Below, in pieces: positions 41,356-48,484 of a stretch of 48,484 nt of DNA. This DNA comes from an uncultured Prevotella sp. GTDB lineage: Bacteria > Bacteroidota > Bacteroidia > Bacteroidales > Bacteroidaceae. Below the pieces are notes generated by a model. That model was not told the origin of the DNA. It did no database searches and was given only the letters and a program-made list of their open reading frames with translations. Location: positions 1-48,484 of the forward strand of contig NZ_CALMHT010000091.1 in assembly GCF_937863835.1 (NCBI RefSeq). Reading direction: 5' to 3'. Position 1 is the first letter of the stretch. Every line of letters starts with the position of its first letter. Both the position numbers and the translations under genes were made by a program.

Positions 41356-43113
41356 ATGGAATCGTATGATCTGCAGTCGCATCTGAATGATATCTATGCG
41401 ACTTACCCTGAAGCTGAAAAACAGCCTATCATCGGTATAACAGGCAACTATGACGAACAAAGCGCCAAGTTGTCTGAACGTTATTACAAAGCAGTAATAG
41501 AAGCAGGGGGCACACCTGTTATTATTCCTCCTGTAAACGATAAGAATGTTATTCTCAATACACTTGAGAATATCGACGGTCTTCTGCTCAGCGGCGGTGG
41601 TGACATCAATCCTCTTTGGGTAAAGGAGGAGCCTTCCACGAAACTGCATGGTATCAATGCCGAACGAGACCTGCCCGAACTTCTTACCGTCCGTCTGGCT
41701 TATAACCGTCAGATCCCTATTCTCGGCATCTGCCGCGGTATACAGACACTGGTGGGCGCACTAGGTGGAAAAATACGACAGGATATCGGTGATACTACGG
41801 GACTGATTAAGCATAGTCAGGATGCAGACAGATACGAAGCCACCCACTCTGTTGAAATCATTAAAGATTCCATTTTGTACTCTTTATATGATAAAGAGAA
41901 AATATACGTCAACTCTTTTCATCATCAGGCCTTAGGCGAACCAGGTGATAAATTCAAGGTTACAGCCAGAGCGGCAGACGGTGTGATAGAGGCCGTAGAG
42001 AGTACAGAATACAAGTCTCTGATGGGTGTGCAATGGCATCCTGAATGGCTTGACAACGGCAAACCTCTCTTCGAATGGCTCATTGGTGAAGCAAGGAGTT
42101 TCAATGAAGCGAAAGAGATTCACCGACAGATTCTCACTCTTGACACACATTGCGACACACCGATGTTCTTCCCCCAAGGAGTGCACTTCGACCAACGTGA
42201 CAGTAGAATATTAGTAGACTTGCACAAGATGACGGAAGGTAAGCAGGATGCGGTAATCATGGCTGCATATCTGCCACAGCCCAAACTGGGCGAGACTTTC
42301 TCATCAAAAGTGGAATTCGATGTAGACGGTCCAAGACAGTATGCCGACCTTATTTTTGACAAGATAGAAGAGATAGCAGACAAAAACAAGGAATATCTGA
42401 GCATTGCCCGTACACCTGCAGAAATATACGAAGATAAACGCAACAACCGCAAATCCATCATACTGGGTATTGAGAACGGTCTTGCTCTTAACGGGGATAT
42501 ATCCAATGTTAGATATTTCGCTCAACGAGGTGTAGTCTATATCACCTTGTGCCACAATGGTGACAATGATATTTGCGACAGTGCCCGTGGGTGTAATACT
42601 CATAATGGTGTAAGCAGATTCGGTGCGAAGGTGATTGAGGAGATGAATGACTGCGGTATCATGGTAGACCTGAGTCATGCCAACGAGAAGAGTTTCTATG
42701 ATGCTCTGGATATCAGTCGCACACCTATTGTATGCAGCCACAGCAGTTCGAGGGTATTGTGTGATGTTCCACGCAACCTTTCCGACGAACAGATGCATGC
42801 GCTTGCCTTGAAAGGCGGTGTGGCCCATATTACATTATACCACGGTTTCTTAAAAAAGGAAGGCGAGGCAACTATCATGGATGCGATGGAGCATCTGGAC
42901 CATGCCATAAAGATCATGGGTATCGACCACGTCGGTCTGGGCACAGACTTTGATGGCGACGGCGGTGTAAAGGGACTGGCTGACTCTTCCGAACTGATCA
43001 ACTTTACACGTAAACTGATGGAGCGCCGTTATAACAAGAAAGACATTGAGAAAATATGGGGTGGTAACTGGCTCAAAGTGATGAGTCTGATACAAAGCAG
43101 CAAAAAGTCATGA
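41356..43113 (+). CDS. Fused C26 gamma-glutamyl hydrolase-like and M19 dipeptidase
   Basis: A 585-residue two-enzyme fusion without a signal peptide. Residues 20-250 form a class I glutamine-amidotransferase/C26 hydrolase (PuuD-like), with nucleophile Cys126 in GICRG and His228/Glu230 in QWHPEWL. Residues 258-585 form an M19 membrane-dipeptidase domain. Metal ligands are H265-x-D267 (TLDTHCDTP), the bridging Glu region GIENGLAL, His in IVDLSHANE-type sequence (VDLSHANEKSF) and VCSHSSSRVL, and Asp in GLGTDFDGDGG. The first domain would split gamma-glutamyl bonds and the second dipeptides. It overlaps the M28 gene by 4 bp. Confidence 0.93.
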   Translation: MESYDLQSHLNDIYATYPEAEKQPIIGITGNYDEQSAKLSERYYKAVIEAGGTPVIIPPVNDKNVILNTLENIDGLLLSGGGDINPLWVKEEPSTKLHGINAERDLPELLTVRLAYNRQIPILGICRGIQTLVGALGGKIRQDIGDTTGLIKHSQDADRYEATHSVEIIKDSILYSLYDKEKIYVNSFHHQALGEPGDKFKVTARAADGVIEAVESTEYKSLMGVQWHPEWLDNGKPLFEWLIGEARSFNEAKEIHRQILTLDTHCDTPMFFPQGVHFDQRDSRILVDLHKMTEGKQDAVIMAAYLPQPKLGETFSSKVEFDVDGPRQYADLIFDKIEEIADKNKEYLSIARTPAEIYEDKRNNRKSIILGIENGLALNGDISNVRYFAQRGVVYITLCHNGDNDICDSARGCNTHNGVSRFGAKVIEEMNDCGIMVDLSHANEKSFYDALDISRTPIVCSHSSSRVLCDVPRNLSDEQMHALALKGGVAHITLYHGFLKKEGEATIMDAMEHLDHAIKIMGIDHVGLGTDFDGDGGVKGLADSSELINFTRKLMERRYNKKDIEKIWGGNWLKVMSLIQSSKKS

Positions 43114-44132
43114 AGAAGAAAACATTAATTATCGTGTGTTCGGCAATTATCATAGCTATCATTTGTTCATTATTAAACTGGAACAGTCTAATAAGCAGTG
43201 ACTCGGCAACTGACAACACAGAAGACATCTCTTCTGCGCCTGTGGGTCCATCATTTGACGCAGACAGTGCTTATGCCTATTGTAAGACTCAATGTGATTT
43301 TGGTCCGCGCGTGATGAACAGTAGCGCCCACGACCAGTGCGAACAATATATCATCAGTAAATTCAAGGCTTTTGGCATGACTGTGACACCTCAGAAAGCG
43401 ACACTGGCAGGATATGACGGTACGAAACTGGCTTCGACCAATATTATCGCCAGTTATAAACCCGAACTGACGACAAGAATACTGATCTGTGCCCATTGGG
43501 ACAGTAGACCATGGGCAGATAATGACCCTGACAAGAAAAACCATAAGAAACCTGTGATGGCTGCCAACGACGGAGCCAGCGGTGTCGCTGTCATGATGGA
43601 AATGGCGCGTATCATCAATCATGATAAAAAACTGAACATCGGTGTTGACTTCATCTGTCTTGACGCAGAAGACTGGGGCACTCCGCAATGGAGCAATGAG
43701 CAGGACGATGGCGACAGTTGGGCTTTGGGAGCTCAATATTGGGCATCAAACCCTCACAAGAAAGGATACGAGGCAAGATATGGCATACTATTGGACATGG
43801 TAGGCGGTCAGGGTGCACAGTTCTATCAGGAAGGAATGTCGAAACAATTTGCCCAAACTATTGTAGACAAGGTATGGAACGCAGCCAGCGCCATAGGTTA
43901 TGGCAGTTATTTCCCTACGGGCGAAGGTGGTATGATTACCGACGATCATATTCCTATCAATAAGAAAGCAAATATACCGACAATAGATATCATCCCATAT
44001 TATCCAGACTGTAAGCAGAGCAGTTTCGGACCTACATGGCATACCGTAAGTGACGACATGGCACATATAGACAAAAACACGATGAAAGCCGTAGGACAAA
44101 CTGTAATACAGGTACTCTACTCAGAAAAATAA
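43110..44132 (+). CDS. M28 family zinc peptidase / glutaminyl cyclase-like
   Basis: A 340-residue protein with an N-terminal membrane helix or uncleaved signal (TLIIVCSAIIIAIICSLLNW) and an M28 domain. Zinc ligands are His129-x-Asp131 (ICAHWDSRPW), Asp154 (NDGASGVAV), Glu187 (CLDAEDWG), Asp in DMVGGQGAQF, and a final His in PTWHTVSDD. WDSRPWADND and the overall layout resemble bacterial and animal glutaminyl-peptide cyclotransferases as much as aminopeptidases. It should act on the periplasmic side. Start overlap with the C26-M19 gene implies coupled translation. Confidence 0.9.
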   Translation: MKKKTLIIVCSAIIIAIICSLLNWNSLISSDSATDNTEDISSAPVGPSFDADSAYAYCKTQCDFGPRVMNSSAHDQCEQYIISKFKAFGMTVTPQKATLAGYDGTKLASTNIIASYKPELTTRILICAHWDSRPWADNDPDKKNHKKPVMAANDGASGVAVMMEMARIINHDKKLNIGVDFICLDAEDWGTPQWSNEQDDGDSWALGAQYWASNPHKKGYEARYGILLDMVGGQGAQFYQEGMSKQFAQTIVDKVWNAASAIGYGSYFPTGEGGMITDDHIPINKKANIPTIDIIPYYPDCKQSSFGPTWHTVSDDMAHIDKNTMKAVGQTVIQVLYSEK

Positions 44133-44161
44133 GACTTATACCAAAAACCACTCAAACTACA

Positions 44162-44563
44162 ATGAAAAAAATTATAAATTGCTTTTTAGTCTGCTTTGTA
44201 TTGACAGTACTAAGCAGTTGTGTAGACAATACCCCTGTGGGAATAGCGAAAGCGTCCATAAAATGCCTCCAGAACAAAGATTTCACCGGTTATGTTGACC
44301 TTTTGGATTTCGATGAAGACTATCAGGGAGAAGTATTGAAACAACAAGAAAAATCCGCTGCGCGAATTCTTGAGAATGAATACACCAGTACCATCGCACC
44401 GCTCGGCGGCATCAAGAAATATCATGTTATATCCCAAGATGTAAAGGAATATTCAGCTTCCGTAGACATTGAACTTGAATACGGCAACGGTACTAAAAAC
44501 AAAGAAACAGTAAGTCTGAAAACAGGGCATGACGGTAAATGGAAAATCGACCGTAGTAAATAA
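44162..44563 (+). CDS. DUF4878-type lipoprotein
   Basis: A 133-residue lipoprotein with lipobox LSSC (VLTVLSSC, lipid Cys at residue 20, then VDNTP). A helical start (VGIAKASIKCLQNKDFTGYV) and a beta-rich end (VDIELEYGNGTKNKETVSL, KWKIDRSK) make a small cystatin-like/NTF2-like fold, as in DUF4878 proteins. Its function is unknown. It is 29 bp after the M28 gene and probably the last gene of the Lrp unit. It converges with the DUF4294 gene with a gap of only 22 bp and no visible hairpin. Confidence 0.82.
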   Translation: MKKIINCFLVCFVLTVLSSCVDNTPVGIAKASIKCLQNKDFTGYVDLLDFDEDYQGEVLKQQEKSAARILENEYTSTIAPLGGIKKYHVISQDVKEYSASVDIELEYGNGTKNKETVSLKTGHDGKWKIDRSK

Positions 44564-44585
44564 TATCCGTTGCTGACACTGTAAT

Positions 44586-45242
44586 TTACAACTGTCCAGC
44601 CTCAACCATCAAAACGATGCGTTCGGTAAGGCGGTCAGTTCCGTTCGGATCGTAAGTCTTAGTCAAACTGGCTCCAAATGCCCAAGAAAAAGCCTGCCAG
44701 AAACCGGCACGTATGGGTCCCATAAATGCCTTGATGATATCATAAGACGAAGAGTTGCATTCACGATACACCAATTTGATAAGCAGTTTACCTTGTGAAT
44801 AAGTAAGTTTCTTCATTCTCGGCGTATACTCTTTCCGGATACTCTCTTCCACTTTCTTCATGTGGGCATCCTTGGCTTTCTTATTCGGCAATGTCTCAAG
44901 ATATTCGTAAGTCTCAAGAATAATCTGATTGACCTCCTTGGCGATAGGCAACACTTTCTTCACATTATATACCAAACGGTTATACGCCTGAGCCTGACGC
45001 GCATCCTTGAATGTCAACTGCGGAAATACATATACATAGTTCATCTCCACATACTGGATACTGTCGCCTTTATCAAGGCACTTTCCCACTTTCACCATCG
45101 GAACGAAAGTAGGATTGTCCATATCTATCTGCATATCTTCCGGATTGATGTGTCCAGCCTTGTCTTTCTCGTTCTGAGCATAAAGGCCCAAAGAAACAAA
45201 AAGACATAAAAACAGCGTTATTATGATTCTAGAATTCTTCAT
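44586..45242 (-). CDS. DUF4294 exported protein
   Basis: I start this gene at 45242 (218 residues), where a signal peptide begins (MKNSRIIITLFLCLFVSLGLYA, cleavage before QN, split for length). The frame stays open further upstream but would run into the divergent gene. The mature part shows the DUF4294 pattern: YVYVFPQLTFKDARQAQAYN, VKKVLPIAKEVNQIILETYEYL, KLTYSQGKLLIKLVYRECN and GAFGASLTKTYDPNG-like end (FGASLTKTYDPNGTDR). It is probably periplasmic, of unknown function. A -7 box TAATTTTG (45257-45250) directly precedes the start, so the leader is very short or absent. Confidence 0.85.
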   Translation of the reverse strand: MKNSRIIITLFLCLFVSLGLYAQNEKDKAGHINPEDMQIDMDNPTFVPMVKVGKCLDKGDSIQYVEMNYVYVFPQLTFKDARQAQAYNRLVYNVKKVLPIAKEVNQIILETYEYLETLPNKKAKDAHMKKVEESIRKEYTPRMKKLTYSQGKLLIKLVYRECNSSSYDIIKAFMGPIRAGFWQAFSWAFGASLTKTYDPNGTDRLTERIVLMVEAGQL

Positions 45243-45334
45243 TTTGTCTGCAAAATTAACAATATTATTCCGTTTACGTGATGTTTTGAGATGATATTTA
45301 GCATTATTTGAATAATAGTAACTACCTTCGTGCA

Positions 45335-47338
45335 ATGAAAAGACTGAGAGCAGTATTTGCGACTATTCTACTATGCACTACTTCAAGCCTTACGATGGCG
45401 CAAATCGAACATCCCTGGGAGAAATATCTCCATGAGTTATCCACTATTGAAGACGAAGAATCGTCTTTCAGCGAAAGCACATTCGCCGAGCTGACCGACT
45501 TGGAAGAACATCCCATCAATATCAATACAGCTACCCGGGAAGATCTGTCCCGTCTGCCTTTCCTGAACGAAAAGCAGATAGAGGACATCTGTGAATACCT
45601 ATACAGATATCATGGCATGAAAACGCTTGGTGAACTGCAAATGATAGAATCGCTGGATTATTATCGCCGGCATATCCTGCAATATTTCATCTATGCCGGT
45701 GACTCCGGGAAGAAGAAATTCCCGACATTGAAAGAAATTCTGAAATATGGAAAAAACAATTTGCTGTTCTCTACAAAGATTCCATTCTACTCACACAGAG
45801 GAGACGAAAACGGCTATTTGGGATATAAATACAAACATTCTTTCAGATATACTTTCAATTACGGTGAGTATATCAAGGCTGGCATGATTGGTACACAAGA
45901 TGCCGGTGAACCATTCCTCAGTAATAAGAACTATCTGGGTTATGACCATTATTCATATTATCTTCTTATCAGAAATACAGGCCGAATCAAAACGCTTGCT
46001 CTGGGTTGTTACAGATTGTCTTTCGGTATGGGACTTGTACTCAATCATAACTTCAGTATGGGTAAAATGATAACTTTATATTCATTAGAGAGAAGTAACA
46101 ACGACATACGTGCCAACTCTTCAAGGACTGATGCCAATTATTTTCAGGGCGTCGCAGTGAAAACAGAACTTACCAAAGGATTAGATCTGACAGGGTTCGT
46201 TTCATATCGAAAGTTGGACGGTACGATGCAGCATGACAGTACGATATCCAGTATCATCACAAACGGGTATCACCGTACGGCCACCGAAATGGACAAGAAG
46301 CACAATTTTTCGTCAACGGTCATCGGCGGTAATATCCATTATTTCAATCAGGGATTCCATATAGGGACAACTGCCGTATATACATCGCTCGACAAATCAC
46401 TCAATCCAAACACATCGGTGATATACCGCATATACGATGCCCGTGGTTCCAATTTCTATAATATAAGTACCGACTATGGATACATCGGTCACCGTTTCTC
46501 ATTCAACGGTGAAACTGCCGTGGATGCCCACCGGGCAATGGCTACAATCAACTGTCTGAGTTATCATGCATCCGAGAATGCGGACATTATCGCATTACAA
46601 CGTTATTACTCTAAAAAATACACATCACTTTATGCCAACAGTTTCTCAGAAGGTGGAAATACAAAAAATGAAAATGGTATATACATCGGTGTAAACTGGC
46701 GCCCTAACCATTCGTTGGGCATCATCGGATATACAGATTATGCTTATTTTGCATGGCCTCGATATCAGGTTTCACGTTCATCGCACGCTTTCGACAATAT
46801 GATTTCCACCACATATCATGATGACAAATGGTCGATATTAGTAAGATACAGACTAAAAGCGGTGCAGAAAGACAGTCAAGGGAAAGACGGACTGACCAAC
46901 CAAATACAGCATAGAGGACGAATATCCGCTCATTATTCGCCAAATAAGAATTTCAGCATGCTTACACAGGCAGATATTGTTTACACTGAATACCATACAA
47001 ATGAAAAGGGATGGATGATGAACGAAAATATAAACTACAATATGGGAGACTGGATGCAACTGAATGCCAATATAGGATACTTCAACACAAGCAGTTATGA
47101 AAGCAGAATATATACTTATGAAAAGGGACTTCTCTATGACTTCTCTTTCCCTATGTTTTATGGTGAAGGAATACGGTATGCCCTGATGGCAAAAGCGAAA
47201 ATCGGGGACAAACTTTTGTTGACGACAAAAATCGGGACCACAGATTACTTCGACCGTTCAAGTATCGGCAACAGTTATCAGACTATCTACAAATCAGCGA
47301 TAACAGACCTTGAGATGCAATTAAAGTGGAAATTCTGA
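45335..47338 (+). CDS. Helix-hairpin-helix protein with outer-membrane barrel
   Basis: I start at 45335 (MKRLRAVFATILLCTTSSLT), which gives a clean signal peptide ending before QIEHPWEKYL; nine further codons upstream are open. The 667-residue protein has a ComEA-type helix-hairpin-helix segment (HPININTATREDLSRLP, FLNEKQIEDICEYLYRY, KTLGELQMIESLDYYRR; residues about 65-120). A long region of alternating beta-strand patterns ends in LEMQLKWKF, with terminal Phe as in outer-membrane proteins. The family is common in Bacteroidetes. The HHH part would normally bind DNA but could here sit in the periplasm; a DNA-uptake role is only a guess. Confidence 0.85.
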   Translation: MKRLRAVFATILLCTTSSLTMAQIEHPWEKYLHELSTIEDEESSFSESTFAELTDLEEHPININTATREDLSRLPFLNEKQIEDICEYLYRYHGMKTLGELQMIESLDYYRRHILQYFIYAGDSGKKKFPTLKEILKYGKNNLLFSTKIPFYSHRGDENGYLGYKYKHSFRYTFNYGEYIKAGMIGTQDAGEPFLSNKNYLGYDHYSYYLLIRNTGRIKTLALGCYRLSFGMGLVLNHNFSMGKMITLYSLERSNNDIRANSSRTDANYFQGVAVKTELTKGLDLTGFVSYRKLDGTMQHDSTISSIITNGYHRTATEMDKKHNFSSTVIGGNIHYFNQGFHIGTTAVYTSLDKSLNPNTSVIYRIYDARGSNFYNISTDYGYIGHRFSFNGETAVDAHRAMATINCLSYHASENADIIALQRYYSKKYTSLYANSFSEGGNTKNENGIYIGVNWRPNHSLGIIGYTDYAYFAWPRYQVSRSSHAFDNMISTTYHDDKWSILVRYRLKAVQKDSQGKDGLTNQIQHRGRISAHYSPNKNFSMLTQADIVYTEYHTNEKGWMMNENINYNMGDWMQLNANIGYFNTSSYESRIYTYEKGLLYDFSFPMFYGEGIRYALMAKAKIGDKLLLTTKIGTTDYFDRSSIGNSYQTIYKSAITDLEMQLKWKF

Positions 47339-47370
47339 ATCATAATTTACCTGAAATGAATTAAAATTTC

Positions 47371-47378
47371 TATCTTTG
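47371..47378 (+). promoter_or_regulatory. -7 box of the LTA-synthase-like gene
   Basis: TATCTTTG lies 24 bp before the ATG at 47403. The best -33 candidate is a weak TTTA at 47346-47349, 21 bp away. Confidence 0.6.
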
Positions 47379-47402
47379 CAGTCGGCATAACTGATTCGCA
47401 CA

Positions 47403-48484
47403 ATGAAAAGACGTTTTACACTTACTATCGAATATTTATTATCAATCCATTTTCTCGGACTGCTTATTCTTTCTATCTTCCGATTCATACAATATATTAG
47501 TCTGCATGGGATGGAAAAAGTTCCAAGTAATGGAGACGTCCCATCCACCGCAACAGCATTCTTAAACGGTGTATGGTTTGATAATGTAATCGCCTGTTAT
47601 CTGATGATAGTACCGCTTGCCGTACTATTGGCAGCGGCATGTTTTGGCCGTTATGAACGTGGATGGCGGAAAGGTGTATCTATCTGGTTCTCTATCCTCT
47701 ATCCTATAACGTTTCTTATTTCAGCTTCCAATATACCCTATTTCGCTTTTTTCTTCAAGAATATCAACTCGTCCATATTTGAATGGTTCGGATATACAGG
47801 CACCACTGCTGGTATGGTGTTTGGCGAAAGTTCATTCTATTTATATATATTATTGTTCTTCGTTTCCGTAGTGGGTTATATATTCCTCATGAGAAAATTG
47901 AATAAATGGTTCGATTCAAAATTGGAGAATGGCAATGACTGGAAGTATATCCCCCGTATAGTGACTACTTTATGTCTTATAGCTCTTTGCATCTTCGGAA
48001 TAAGAGGACGCACGGGATATAATCCTATCAAAATCAGTGAGGCCTATTATTGTGAAGATCCGTTCCTCAATCAGTTGGGCATAAACCCTACATTCAATCT
48101 GCTTACAAGTGTCATGGATGATATGCGGAAAGAGAATGCGGAACTACATCTGATGCCATATTCCGATGCCATCACAAACACGCGCCGCAGTCTCGGTATC
48201 ACAGGGGGAATAGACAGTGCACATATCTTACGAAGATATGTCAAGGCAGATTCCACTGTCAAAAAGAGAAATGTGGTCTTCATCCTGATGGAATCTATGT
48301 CGGGTGCTTTGCTTAAAACTTTCGGGCAGCAGCAGACACTTACACCTACACTTGACAGTTTGTATCACCACTCACTGGCCTTTACCAATTTCTATTCGGC
48401 CGGTATACATACCAATCATGGTATGACGGCTTCGTTATATTCGTTCCCCGCACTGATGGAAAGGAATCTGATGAAGGGCACCGT
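47403..48484 (+). CDS. LTA synthase-family sulfatase-fold membrane protein, 3' end cut
   Basis: The frame is open from the ATG at 47403 through the right window edge, 360 complete codons. Five membrane helices occupy about residues 10-200 (for example IEYLLSIHFLGLLILSIF, VIACYLMIVPLAVLLAAACF, FYLYILLFFVSVVGYIFL). An extracytoplasmic alkaline-phosphatase-fold domain then begins with VVFILMESMSG (metal-binding Glu297 expected) and GIHTNHGMTASLYSFP (nucleophile Thr337 expected). In Bacteroidetes, which lack lipoteichoic acid, such proteins likely transfer phospho-head groups such as phosphoglycerol or phosphoethanolamine to surface glycans. The acceptor is unknown. Confidence 0.9.
   Translation, partial: MKRRFTLTIEYLLSIHFLGLLILSIFRFIQYISLHGMEKVPSNGDVPSTATAFLNGVWFDNVIACYLMIVPLAVLLAAACFGRYERGWRKGVSIWFSILYPITFLISASNIPYFAFFFKNINSSIFEWFGYTGTTAGMVFGESSFYLYILLFFVSVVGYIFLMRKLNKWFDSKLENGNDWKYIPRIVTTLCLIALCIFGIRGRTGYNPIKISEAYYCEDPFLNQLGINPTFNLLTSVMDDMRKENAELHLMPYSDAITNTRRSLGITGGIDSAHILRRYVKADSTVKKRNVVFILMESMSGALLKTFGQQQTLTPTLDSLYHHSLAFTNFYSAGIHTNHGMTASLYSFPALMERNLMKGT

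Overview
The window looks like chromosomal DNA of a Bacteroidales bacterium, most likely Prevotellaceae (Prevotella in the wide sense). Three things point there. Promoters follow the Bacteroidetes pattern TTTG, 19-21 bp, TAnnTTTG. Many genes belong to Bacteroidetes-typical families (DUF4271, DUF4294, DUF6089, DUF6242, HHH-barrel proteins, TGS-like/uridine kinase fusions). The gene order is also familiar (uppS-bamA-ompH-murI; hemD beside DUF4271). I find 47 protein genes, one of them broken and two cut by the window edges, plus one tRNA and one probable unannotated small peptide gene. Most of the window is housekeeping sequence.

Left edge (1-2070): the end of an integrative element. It carries a tyrosine recombinase gene interrupted by a frameshift and sits against the 3' end of tRNA-Gln(UUG). 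2081-7226: a six-gene minus-strand unit metK-DUF4271-hemD-rnpA-yidD-tyrS, with a good promoter before metK and a separate one for the tRNA. 7247-10118: a two-domain M16 zinc peptidase. 10125-13847: xerD, divergent from aroQ-O-methyltransferase, then rbfA and an FtsX/LolE-type permease. 13834-21965: an envelope-biogenesis run on the minus strand, DUF6242 lipoprotein-DUF6089 barrel-uppS-bamA-three OmpH/Skp-like chaperones-murI. It links undecaprenyl phosphate, outer-membrane protein insertion and peptidoglycan precursor supply.

21966-22380 is an intergenic region that appears to contain a complete miniature transcription unit for a 31-residue hydrophobic peptide: a promoter overlapped by an 18-bp palindrome, the ORF and a terminator. 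22384-31639 is central metabolism and transport: pckA, upp, a 2-oxoacid:ferredoxin oxidoreductase pair, a TGS-like/uridine kinase fusion and a Na/Pi cotransporter. 31661-34545 holds an OmpA-like protein, a small unknown protein, an HD-domain protein and rmuC.

34546-35472 is a 927-bp gene-free spacer between convergent genes. It contains six 13-bp dyad-symmetric sites, five of them on an exact 22-bp period, followed by three 11-bp G-rich repeats. This is the part of the window that ordinary annotation explains least. 35473-37998 is a sirtuin/C_GCAxxG_C_C/CE15-like esterase unit. 38094-40731 is three FKBP-type prolyl isomerases in a row, predicted for cytoplasm, lipoprotein and periplasm. 40792-44563 is an Lrp/AsnC regulator followed by a C26-M19 fusion peptidase, an M28 peptidase and a DUF4878 lipoprotein, which together look like a regulated peptide-salvage operon. 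44586-48484 holds a DUF4294 protein, an HHH/outer-membrane barrel protein, and the first 360 codons of an LTA-synthase-like sulfatase-fold membrane protein that runs off the right edge.
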